Positions 27,253 through 34,760 of a DNA stretch of 64,000 bases are shown piece by piece. Numbering within the stretch: position 1 is the stretch's first letter; each line of letters opens with the position of its first letter. Made by a program: the position numbers and the translations under genes. Source of the stretch: Allobosea sp. (GTDB taxonomy: Bacteria; Pseudomonadota; Alphaproteobacteria; Rhizobiales; Beijerinckiaceae); assembly GCA_024231975.1 (NCBI GenBank), contig JAAEQB010000031.1, positions 76,578 through 140,577 of the forward strand, read 5' to 3'. The notes under the pieces were generated by a model. It saw nothing but the letters and a program-made list of their open reading frames with translations, did no database searches and was not told the DNA's origin.

Positions 27253-28296
27253 ATGAGCATGAAGACGACGAGATTTGCCTGCGCGGGGCTGTTCGCGCTC
27301 GGACTGGCCGCGGCAGCGGCTCCCGCTTTGGCGCGCGACCTGATGGTCGTCGGCTTCGGCGGCGGCTTCCAGGACAATGCCCGCAAGCACCTGTTCCAGG
27401 GCTATGCCGCCGAGAAGGGCGTCAAGGTCGCCGACGACGTCTACAACGGCGAAATGGCCAAGATCTATTCGATGGTGAAGTCGAACGACGTCACCTACGA
27501 CGTGATCATGGTCGAAGCGCCCGAGCTCGCCCGCGGCTGCGAGGATGGCGTCTTCGAGAAGCTCGACTGGAGCGTCATCGACCAGAAGAAGTTCATCCCC
27601 GGCGGCACCACCGCCTGCGGAGCCGGCGCCGTCGGCTGGGGCGTCAGCCTGTTCTACGACCAGGCCCGTAACCCCACCGGCCCTGCCAACTATGCCGAGC
27701 TCTGGGACGTCCAGAAGTTCCCCGGCAAGCGCTCGCTGCGTTCCGGCGCCAAGATGACGCTGGAGATCGCCCTGCTCGCCGACGGCGTGCCGGCCGCCGA
27801 TGTCTACAAGGTGCTGGCCACGGCGGACGGGCAGAAGCGCGCCTTCGCCAAACTCGACCAGATCAAGCCGCATGTCGTCTGGTGGAAGTCGGGCACGCAG
27901 CCGCTGCAGCTGGTCGGCTCGGGCGAGGCCGCCTATGCCGTCGGCTATGTCGGGCGCACGATCCGCGCCAATGAGGGCGGCGCCAAGTACCCGGTGCAGT
28001 GGAACACGCTGCTGTTCTCGTTCGACTACTGGACGGTGGTGCGCAACTCGCCGAACAAGGCCGAGGGCATGAAGCTGATCAGCTACATGACCGACGAGAA
28101 GCCGCTGACCAATCTGGCGCAGGACTGGGCGGTGTCGCCGGCCAACACCGCCGTCGCCAACAATCCCGAGGTCATCAAGAAGAACCCGGGCATGGTCGCC
28201 AACCACGCCAAGGAAGGGCTCTTCATCAACACCGAGTTCTGGGTCGAGCACGGCGAGGATCTCGAAGCCCGCTTCAACGCCTGGCTGGCGAAGTAA
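27253..28296 (+). CDS. Polyamine/spermidine-type periplasmic solute-binding protein (PotD-like)
   Basis: 347 residues from ATG 27253 with AACGAGGGG just upstream. Signal peptide with cleavage after PALA (around residue 25). The mature protein is a family-1/8 extracellular binding protein (RDLMVVGFGGGFQDNARKHLF, GAVGWGVSLFYDQ, KSGTQPLQLVGSGEAAYAVG). It starts a four-gene ABC operon with two permeases and one ATPase. The ligand may be a polyamine or another organic cation or amine. Confidence 0.9.
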   Translation: MSMKTTRFACAGLFALGLAAAAAPALARDLMVVGFGGGFQDNARKHLFQGYAAEKGVKVADDVYNGEMAKIYSMVKSNDVTYDVIMVEAPELARGCEDGVFEKLDWSVIDQKKFIPGGTTACGAGAVGWGVSLFYDQARNPTGPANYAELWDVQKFPGKRSLRSGAKMTLEIALLADGVPAADVYKVLATADGQKRAFAKLDQIKPHVVWWKSGTQPLQLVGSGEAAYAVGYVGRTIRANEGGAKYPVQWNTLLFSFDYWTVVRNSPNKAEGMKLISYMTDEKPLTNLAQDWAVSPANTAVANNPEVIKKNPGMVANHAKEGLFINTEFWVEHGEDLEARFNAWLAK

Positions 28297-28323
28297 GCCG
28301 GCGCGCGGGCACGAGGACTCGGC

Positions 28324-29502
28324 ATGTCACGACGGAACCTGCTGGCGGCGGCGCTGATCGCGCCCCTCCTGCTCCTGGTCACGCTGAGCTTCCTCGTCCC
28401 GCTCGGGGCGACGCTCTATCGGGCGGTCGATGATTCCGAGTTCTCGACCACCCTGCCCCGCACCACTGCCTTGCTGCGCGCCTGGGACGGCAAGGATCTG
28501 CCGCCCGACGAGGCCTTCGCCACGATGGTCGAGGAGCTGCGGACCGCGCAGCAGAACCAGGAGGCCGGGGCCGTCCTCAGCCGCCTGAATTTCGAGGAGA
28601 CCGGCCTGCGCAGCCTGTTGCTGCAAGCTGCGCGCGCCTCTTCTCGCCTCGCTCCTCCGGTGAAAGACGGCCTGATCGCGCTCAACCCGCGCTGGGGCGA
28701 GCCCGAACTCTGGCGCATGTTCAAGCGCGCGACCGGCCCCTGGACCTCGCTCTATCTGCTGCGCTCGCTCGATATGCGGCCGACCGACAAGGGCATCGTC
28801 CATGCGGGGGCCGAGGATGCGGTCTTCCTGCCGCTGTTCTGGCGCACCTTCGAGATCAGCCTGATCGTCACGGTGATCTGCGCGCTGCTGGCCTATCCCG
28901 TCGCTTACACCCTGTCGATCCTGCCGCAGGGCTGGGCCAATGCCGGGATGATGCTGGTGCTGATCCCGTTCTGGACCTCGATCCTGGTGCGGACGACGGC
29001 CTGGTTCATCATCCTGCAGCGCGAGGGGCCTATCAACGCGCTGCTGCTCGCCTTCGACATCGTCAACCAGCCGCTGACGATGATCTTCACGCGCTTTGCC
29101 GTCTATCTCGCCATGGTCCATGTGCTGCTGCCCTTCGCCATCCTGCCGCTCTACGGTGTGATGAAGGGGATCAAGCCGGACTATATGCGCGCCGCCGCCT
29201 CGCTCGGCGCGCCGGGCTGGCGCCGCTTCCTGCGCATCTACCTGCCACTGACCATGCCGGGCGTCGCCGCGGGATCGCTGATGGTGTTCATGCTCTCGGT
29301 CGGCTTCTACATCACGCCTGCCTTGGTTGGCGGCTCCGGCGACCAGATGGTCAGCTACTTCATCGCCTTCTTCACCAATACCTCGGTGAACTGGGGCATG
29401 GCCGCCGCGCTGGCGACGCTGCTGATGGCGATGACCGCGCTGCTCGTCATCGTCGCGCGGCTGATCGTGCCCGGCTTCCGCTCCGGCAATGTGAAGGTCT
29501 GA
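28324..29502 (+). CDS. ABC transporter permease, PotB-like
   Basis: 392 residues, about 100 longer than E. coli PotB. The extra length is a hydrophilic, probably periplasmic insertion between the first helix (LLAAALIAPLLLLVTLSFLVP) and the second membrane segment near residue 180. The conserved EAA loop reads YMRAAASLGAPGWRRFLRIYLPLTMPG. It lies 27 bp after the binding-protein gene and 3 bp before the next permease. Confidence 0.88.
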   Translation: MSRRNLLAAALIAPLLLLVTLSFLVPLGATLYRAVDDSEFSTTLPRTTALLRAWDGKDLPPDEAFATMVEELRTAQQNQEAGAVLSRLNFEETGLRSLLLQAARASSRLAPPVKDGLIALNPRWGEPELWRMFKRATGPWTSLYLLRSLDMRPTDKGIVHAGAEDAVFLPLFWRTFEISLIVTVICALLAYPVAYTLSILPQGWANAGMMLVLIPFWTSILVRTTAWFIILQREGPINALLLAFDIVNQPLTMIFTRFAVYLAMVHVLLPFAILPLYGVMKGIKPDYMRAAASLGAPGWRRFLRIYLPLTMPGVAAGSLMVFMLSVGFYITPALVGGSGDQMVSYFIAFFTNTSVNWGMAAALATLLMAMTALLVIVARLIVPGFRSGNVKV

Positions 29503-29505
29503 GCG

Positions 29506-30351
29506 ATGGCAGGCACCGCTCCCTCCTCCCCTGCGCGCAAGCTCTCGGCCGGACGCCTTGCACTGGCGCTCGCCACGGCCCTGATCCTGCTCTTCCTGGT
29601 GGCGCCGATCGTCGTCGTCTTCCCGCTCTCGCTCTCCTCGGGCGAATTGCTGGTGCTGCCGACGCCGGGCTACTCGCTGCGCTGGTATGAGGACTTCTTC
29701 TCCTCCAGCCGCTGGCTCAGCGCCACCTGGAACAGCTTCGTCGTCGGCATCGCCACCATGATCCTGGCGACGCTCCTCGGCACGCTCGCCGCCTTCGGCA
29801 TCTTCCTCGGCCGTTTCCCCGGCAAGGCGCTGCTGCTCGCCATCCTGTCGCTGCCGATGGTGACGCCGGTCATCGTCACCGCGATCGCCATGTATTTCTC
29901 GCTGTCGCTCGTCGGTCTCGGCTCGACCCTGACCGGTCTGATCCTTGCCCATACCGTGCTGTCGGTGCCCTTCGTGCTGCTGACGGTGCTGGCCTCGCTG
30001 CAGACCTTCGACCAGAACCTGCTGCGCGCCGCCGCCAGCCTCGGCGCCAATCCGGCCATCGCCTTCCGCCGCGTGGTGCTGCCGCTGATCGCGCCTGGCG
30101 TGGCGACGGGCGCGCTCTTCGCCTTCGCCACCTCCTTCGACGAACTGATCGTGGCGCTGTTCATCGCCAGCCCCGGCCAGTTCACCCTGCCGCGCCAGAT
30201 GTATGCCGGCTTGCGCGAATTCCTGAGCCCGACCATCGCCGCCGCCGCCGTGCTGCTGATCCTCTTCTCGGTGCTGCTGCTGGCCCTCAACGAATTCATC
30301 CGGAAGCGCGCGCAGGCCCGTGGGGCCTCCCCTTCCGGCCCGACCGCATGA
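29506..30351 (+). CDS. ABC transporter permease, PotC-like
   Basis: 281 residues with about six membrane segments and the EAA loop LLRAAASLGANPAIAFRRVVLPLIAPG. It completes the membrane channel with the PotB-like permease. The ATPase gene overlaps its stop codon by 4 bp (ATGA). Confidence 0.88.
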   Translation: MAGTAPSSPARKLSAGRLALALATALILLFLVAPIVVVFPLSLSSGELLVLPTPGYSLRWYEDFFSSSRWLSATWNSFVVGIATMILATLLGTLAAFGIFLGRFPGKALLLAILSLPMVTPVIVTAIAMYFSLSLVGLGSTLTGLILAHTVLSVPFVLLTVLASLQTFDQNLLRAAASLGANPAIAFRRVVLPLIAPGVATGALFAFATSFDELIVALFIASPGQFTLPRQMYAGLREFLSPTIAAAAVLLILFSVLLLALNEFIRKRAQARGASPSGPTA

Positions 30352-31448
30352 GTATTGGCATGAGCGATCCCATCATCGTCTTCGACAAGGTCACCAAGAG
30401 CTATGACGGCGCGACGCAGGTCGTGAAGTCGCTCGACTTCGCGGTCGAGCGCGGCGAATTCGTCACGCTGCTCGGCCCCTCCGGCTCGGGCAAGACCACG
30501 ACGCTGATGATGCTGGCCGGCTTCGAGGATCCCTCTGGCGGCACGATCACCTTCGACGGCCGCCCGCTGAACAATGTCCCGGCCCATCGGCGCGGCATCG
30601 GCGTGGTCTTCCAGAACTACGCGCTGTTCCCGCATATGAGCGTCGCCGCCAACCTCTCCTTCCCGATGGAGATGCAGAGCGTCGGCCGGGCCGAGCGCGA
30701 GGAGCGGGTCCGCGGCGCGCTCGACATGGTCAAGCTCGGCCACCTCGCCGACCGGCGCCCGACGCAGCTCTCCGGCGGCCAGCAGCAGCGCGTCGCGCTC
30801 GCTCGTGCTCTGGTCTTCCGGCCCAAGCTCGTGCTGATGGACGAGCCGCTCGGCGCGCTCGACAAGCAATTGCGCGAGCACATGCAGCTCGAGATCAAGC
30901 ACATCCACGAGCAGCTCGGCGTCACCGTGGTCTACGTCACCCATGACCAGGGCGAGGCGCTGACCATGTCGAACCGCGTCGCCGTCTTCCATCACGGCCG
31001 CATCCAGCAGTTGGCGCCGCCGACCGAGATCTACGAGAAGCCGGCCAACGCCTTCGTCGCCTCCTTCATCGGCGAGAACAACAAGCTCGACGGCACCATC
31101 GCTGCCCGCGACGGCGCCGAGTGCCTGCTTCGTCTCTCGGATGGCAGCGAGGTCCGCGCCATGGCCGGCACCGACCTGCCGGTCGGCGCGCCAGCCGTGC
31201 TGGCGCTGCGCCCCGAAAAGGTCCTGATCGGCCCGGCCGCCGCCGGCGAAAACCGCTTCGATGCCGTGATCGAGGAGCTCGTCTATTACGGCGACCACAC
31301 CCGCCTGCGCCTGAGCCTCGGCGGCTCCGACAGCTTCACCGCCCGCCTGACCTTCCGCGACGGCCTGCCCGCCCTGCAGCGTGGCGAGCGCATCCCGGTC
31401 GGCTGGGCGGCAGCGAACTGCCTCGTGCTCGGCCCCGAGGAGGCCTGA
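30348..31448 (+). CDS. ABC transporter ATPase, PotA-like
   Basis: 366 residues. Walker A GPSGSGKTTTLMM, Q-loop VFQNYALFPHMSV, signature LSGGQQQRVALARAL and Walker B LVLMDEPLGALD are intact. A C-terminal TOBE-type regulatory domain follows from about residue 240. Start at 30348 gives the ATGA overlap; a second ATG at 30360 is an alternative. The gene ends the transporter operon; the next gene has its own palindromic upstream element. Confidence 0.9.
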   Translation: MSIGMSDPIIVFDKVTKSYDGATQVVKSLDFAVERGEFVTLLGPSGSGKTTTLMMLAGFEDPSGGTITFDGRPLNNVPAHRRGIGVVFQNYALFPHMSVAANLSFPMEMQSVGRAEREERVRGALDMVKLGHLADRRPTQLSGGQQQRVALARALVFRPKLVLMDEPLGALDKQLREHMQLEIKHIHEQLGVTVVYVTHDQGEALTMSNRVAVFHHGRIQQLAPPTEIYEKPANAFVASFIGENNKLDGTIAARDGAECLLRLSDGSEVRAMAGTDLPVGAPAVLALRPEKVLIGPAAAGENRFDAVIEELVYYGDHTRLRLSLGGSDSFTARLTFRDGLPALQRGERIPVGWAAANCLVLGPEEA

Positions 31449-31479
31449 CGGCTGTTCTTGGCCGCTCTTGCCAAAACAT

Positions 31480-31498
31480 ATTAAGTAGCATACTTAAT
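31480..31498. promoter_or_regulatory. Perfect palindrome upstream of the FAD monooxygenase (candidate operator)
   Basis: ATTAAGTA-GCA-TACTTAAT is an exact 8-bp inverted repeat with a 3-base spacer, 45 bp before the monooxygenase start. In this GC-rich DNA such an AT palindrome is unlikely to be chance. TTGCCA at 31469 and the palindrome itself could supply promoter elements, so a bound protein would overlap the -10 region. The regulator is not obvious. Confidence 0.6.
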
Positions 31499-31542
31499 AC
31501 AATTAGATGCACGGCAGCGTGACGCCGCTGCGGAGGATGCCA

Positions 31543-32721
31543 ATGACCACCAGCCTGACAACGCAAGTGATCGTAGCCGGCGCCGGGCCGGTCGGCCTCG
31601 TCGCGGCCCTGATCCTTGCCAGAGCGGGCATCGACGTCGTCGTGCTCGAAAAGCGCGCCGCCCTCACCGCCGCCTCCAAGGCCTCGACCTTCCACCCGGC
31701 GACGCTGGAGATCCTCGATGAGCTCAACGTGCTCGCGCCGATGCTGGCCGAGGGCGAGATCGTCAAGCGCATCCAGTATCGCACGCCTGACGGCCCCTTC
31801 GCCGAGTTCGTCCTCGCCGACCTCGCCGAGCGCACCCCTTTCCCTTTCCGGCTGCACCTGGAGCAGGCGCGCCTGACGCCGCTGCTGCTGGCGCAGATCG
31901 AGGCGCACCCCAATGCCCGCGTGCTGTTCGGCGCCGGCTTCGAGGCGCTGACGCAGGATGAGAATGGCGTCACGGTCACCGCCGATCGCGATGGCACGCC
32001 ACTGACCGTTACGGCCGACTATCTGCTCGGCACCGACGGCGCCCGCAGCGCTGTGCGCGAGGCGCTCGGCATCGCCTTCGACGGCATGGTCTATCCGCAC
32101 AAGGTCCTGCGCGTGATGACCTCCGACGATCTCGACGCCGTGATGCCGGGGATCGCGCCGATCACCTATCTGCACAATGGCGGCAAATCCCTGAGCTTCC
32201 TCAAGATGCCGGATTGCTGGCGCATCATCATCCGCGTGCCCGGCGACGTGCCGGACGAGACCGCGCTCCAGGACGGCTGGTTCGCCGACCGCATCCGCGA
32301 GGTCATGCCTAGTTGGACCACGCCGCCGACCGTTCTGGGACGCGACGTCTACGGCGCCAGCCGCCGCGTCGCCTCGCACTATCATATCGGCCGCGCCTTC
32401 CTCGCCGGCGACGGCGCCCATGTCACCAACACCCGCGGCGGCATGAACATGAATTGCGGCATCCACGATGCGAAGGCGCTGGCGCAGGCGATGATCCGCG
32501 CTCTGCGCGAGCACCGGCCGGAGCTCGTCGTCGCGGCCGCCGCCGAGCGCAAGCGCATCGCCGAGGAGATGCTGATCCCGCGTACCGACCGAAACGTCGC
32601 CGGCGGCGAGGATTGGCTGCAGAAGGTGCGCGATCTCGCGGCCTCGCGCAGCAGCGCCATCGACTATCTCGCCGCCGCCGCGATGCTCGACATGCTCGAA
32701 CGCCCTGCCCGCGCCGCCTGA
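31543..32721 (+). CDS. FAD-dependent aromatic-ring-type monooxygenase (PHBH family)
   Basis: 392 residues from ATG 31543, chosen because GGAGG lies 6 bp upstream; the frame extends back to 31507. The N-terminal FAD motif is VIVAGAGPVGLVAALILARAG, the middle motif GTDGARSAVRE and the second FAD motif FLAGDGAHVTNTRGGMNMN. This class hydroxylates phenolic or heteroaromatic rings using NAD(P)H and O2 (as in hydroxybenzoate or 6-hydroxynicotinate 3-monooxygenase). The usual proline pair after GDxAH is replaced by TNTR. It is 8 bp from the next gene, so the two form an operon. Confidence 0.85.
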   Translation: MTTSLTTQVIVAGAGPVGLVAALILARAGIDVVVLEKRAALTAASKASTFHPATLEILDELNVLAPMLAEGEIVKRIQYRTPDGPFAEFVLADLAERTPFPFRLHLEQARLTPLLLAQIEAHPNARVLFGAGFEALTQDENGVTVTADRDGTPLTVTADYLLGTDGARSAVREALGIAFDGMVYPHKVLRVMTSDDLDAVMPGIAPITYLHNGGKSLSFLKMPDCWRIIIRVPGDVPDETALQDGWFADRIREVMPSWTTPPTVLGRDVYGASRRVASHYHIGRAFLAGDGAHVTNTRGGMNMNCGIHDAKALAQAMIRALREHRPELVVAAAAERKRIAEEMLIPRTDRNVAGGEDWLQKVRDLAASRSSAIDYLAAAAMLDMLERPARAA

Positions 32722-32729
32722 GGGACACC

Positions 32730-33467
32730 ATGGATCTTTCTCAACTCGCCACGCAGCCGGCGCTCGGTGTGCTCGTCCCGCCGGCCAATCCGACCGTCGA
32801 GCCGGAGATGAACCGGCTGATCTCCTCGGGCGCGCGGGTCTACGCCACGCGCCTGCCGGTGATGCCGGACACGACGCTGGAGCAGCGCAACCGGGCCTAT
32901 ATTGCCTCCTACCAACCGGCCTTGAAGACCTTCGGCAGCCTGAAACTCGACGCCGCGACAGTCGCGCTGACCGGACCGAGCTACCGGCTCGGCGCCAGCG
33001 CCGACGATGCCCTGGCCGCATGCCTCACCGATGCGGCCGGCTTTCCGGTGGAGACCGCGAGCGGCGCGATCCGTCACGCGCTCAAGGCGATCGGCGCGAA
33101 GCGCGTCTGCCTGTTCTCGCCCTATCCGGCCTGGCTCACCGAGGAGGCCGTCGGCTACTGGACCGGCGCCGGCTTCACCGTCGCGCAGGTGGTCAAGGTC
33201 TCCGAGACCTTCCGCGCCTATGAATTGACCACGGAAGAGGTCGAGGAAGCCCTGCGCCAGGTCGAGACAGACGGCATCGACGCCATCGTCATGAGCGGCA
33301 CCGGCATGATCACCCTGCCGGCCATGTTGGGGCGCGCCGAGGGCTCGGCCCCGCCGCTGCTCTCGTCCAATCTCTGCTGCGCCTGGTGGATGATGAAGCA
33401 AACGGGCGTGAAGCCCGGCGCACTGTTCACGCGCGCCTGCACAAGATTGAGCGCGACGCTGAGCTGA
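32730..33467 (+). CDS. Asp/Glu racemase superfamily protein (maleate isomerase / arylmalonate decarboxylase-like)
   Basis: 245 residues. N-terminal GVLVPPANPTVEPEM is typical of maleate cis-trans isomerases and arylmalonate decarboxylases. In the isomerases and racemases two cysteines act as acid/base. Here the N-terminal position (around residues 79-85, ALTGPSY) has no Cys, while the C-terminal Cys is present as a Cys216-Cys217 pair (SNLCCAWW). A single-cysteine layout is known from arylmalonate decarboxylase. The partner monooxygenase suggests it processes a ring-derived diacid. Confidence 0.78.
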   Translation: MDLSQLATQPALGVLVPPANPTVEPEMNRLISSGARVYATRLPVMPDTTLEQRNRAYIASYQPALKTFGSLKLDAATVALTGPSYRLGASADDALAACLTDAAGFPVETASGAIRHALKAIGAKRVCLFSPYPAWLTEEAVGYWTGAGFTVAQVVKVSETFRAYELTTEEVEEALRQVETDGIDAIVMSGTGMITLPAMLGRAEGSAPPLLSSNLCCAWWMMKQTGVKPGALFTRACTRLSATLS

Positions 33468-33479
33468 GCGAGGTCCGGC

Positions 33480-33878
33480 TCAGCCGCCAGGCCGGTGGGC
33501 GACGCATTTGATCTCGACCAGCAGGCCGGGATGGGCCAGCTCGGAGACGCCGATCCGCGTCCAGGCATAGCCTTCGCGCGGGACGAGGCGGTTCTTGACC
33601 TCGCGGAACACGTCCATGTGGCGCGCCATCCCGACATGGTAGGTGGTGACGTCGACCATGTCGGCGAAGCTGCAGCCGGCCGCCTCCAGCACGATGCGGA
33701 CATTCTCCCAGGCGGCGGCGAACTGCTCCGCCGGGTCCTCGATCACCTGGAGATCGGGCGTGCGGCCGACCTGGCCGACGACATAGACGATCTCGCCGAC
33801 GCGCACGGCCGGCGCGTAGCCGGCCCGCTCGACGATGGCACGCATCGATTCCGGAACGATGATCTCGCGATCGGCCAT
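33480..33878 (-). CDS. RidA/YjgF/Rid family protein
   Basis: 132 residues from ATG 33878 with a GAGAGGA site upstream. The Rid fold is seen in VRVGEIVYVVGQVGRTPDLQ, AAWENVRIVLEAAGCSFADMVDVTTY and the C-terminal VEIKCVAH. Rid proteins hydrolyse reactive enamine/imine intermediates, and paralogues in catabolic operons may act as deaminases on pathway intermediates such as 2-aminoacrylate or aminomuconate-like compounds. The key Arg of the RidA subfamily (usually IPxR or CR) is not evident; the final motif is IKCVAH, so it may be a non-RidA subfamily. It is last in the minus-strand aconitase operon. Confidence 0.82.
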   Translation of the reverse strand: MADREIIVPESMRAIVERAGYAPAVRVGEIVYVVGQVGRTPDLQVIEDPAEQFAAAWENVRIVLEAAGCSFADMVDVTTYHVGMARHMDVFREVKNRLVPREGYAWTRIGVSELAHPGLLVEIKCVAHRPGG

Positions 33879-33893
33879 AAGAATCCTCTCAGG

Positions 33894-33997
33894 CGTCATG
33901 CTCGGGCCTGTCCCGAGCATCTCATGCCGAATGGGGCTCTGGAGCACACTCGTCCAGAGATTCCCGGCTCTCCGCTGTGCTTCGGCCGAGAATGACG
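33894..33997. repeat. Palindromic intergenic repeat (REP-like) of about 104 bp
   Basis: The element is bounded by CGTCAT and ATGACG and has two stem-loops. The first is ATGCTCGGG-N5-CCCGAGCAT (33898-33920); the second is the weaker TTCCCGGCTC ... CGGCCGAGAATGACG. Elements of this form are scattered through genomes of many Hyphomicrobiales between genes. It lies in the 132-bp gap between the RidA and cysteine hydrolase genes and may cut read-through. Confidence 0.65.
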
Positions 33998-34010
33998 TCT
34001 GGCGGAAGCC

Positions 34011-34742
34011 TCAACCCTGCACGCCGGTCGGCAGATCATCGCGGACGGCGAGGCCGCCGAGATAGTCCTTCACCTCGGCGGACGGGATCACGTCGGCATA
34101 TTTGCAGTTGAGGTCGAACAGGTTGATGGCGTGGCTCGCCTGGAAGCGGTCGAACGCCGTTTCCTCCGGGATCACAACCTTGAAATTATAGGAATAGGCG
34201 TCGACCGCCGTCGCCCTCAGGCAGCCCGAGGTGGTGCAGCCGGTCAGGATCAGCGTGTCGACGTCGAAGAAGTTGAGATGGCTCATGAAGATCGTGCCGA
34301 AGAAGCAGGACGGCTTGCGCTTGCCGATGCGGATGTCCTGCGGGCGCGGCGCCAGCGGCGCGACGGTCTGGGTCGCATGCGTGCCCTCGGTCGAGGTCTT
34401 CTCGGTGCCGCGATGGTTTTTGCCGACCTGCACGCCGGAATCGATCATGTCCGGCCGGCGGGCGCTCTCGGTGTAGAAGACCGGGATGTTCTTCTCGCGC
34501 GCCATCTCCAGCAGCGGCACGATGTGCTCGACCGCGGCCCAGGCCTCGGGGCCGCAATGGGTGCGGTACTGCTTCAGGCCTTCCAGGATGTCCTCCGGCT
34601 TGTCGCCGCAGAAATTGTACTGGACGTCGATGATGAACAGGGCCGGACGCTTGCCGAAGCCGCCGCGCTTGCCATAGCCGGCCTGCGCATAGACCTGCTT
34701 GTCGCGCTCGGTCAGGAAATCGTCCCAGATTCGCTTGGTCAT
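34011..34742 (-). CDS. Isochorismatase-family cysteine hydrolase (N-carbamoylsarcosine/maleamate amidase-like)
   Basis: 243 residues. The catalytic triad is readable: Asp39 (ALFIIDVQ), a Lys in GKRKPSCFFGT (Lys141/143) and Cys174 (TTSGCLRATAVDA). These enzymes hydrolyse amides such as N-carbamoylsarcosine, nicotinamide or maleamate. It lies 18 bp after the hydantoinase-type gene, so the pair could carry out ring opening to a carbamoyl compound and then release of ammonia and CO2. This order matches creatinine/hydantoin-type catabolism; the substrate is inferred only. Confidence 0.85.
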   Translation of the reverse strand: MTKRIWDDFLTERDKQVYAQAGYGKRGGFGKRPALFIIDVQYNFCGDKPEDILEGLKQYRTHCGPEAWAAVEHIVPLLEMAREKNIPVFYTESARRPDMIDSGVQVGKNHRGTEKTSTEGTHATQTVAPLAPRPQDIRIGKRKPSCFFGTIFMSHLNFFDVDTLILTGCTTSGCLRATAVDAYSYNFKVVIPEETAFDRFQASHAINLFDLNCKYADVIPSAEVKDYLGGLAVRDDLPTGVQG

Positions 34743-34760
34743 CGTCTTCAGCTTTCAGTC

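Noticed and set aside
31543..34742. Straight assignment as the nicotinate (nic) cluster
   Set aside because: NicX and NicD equivalents are absent and the racemase-fold enzyme lacks the isomerase cysteine, so gene symbols nicC, nicE and nicF were not used.
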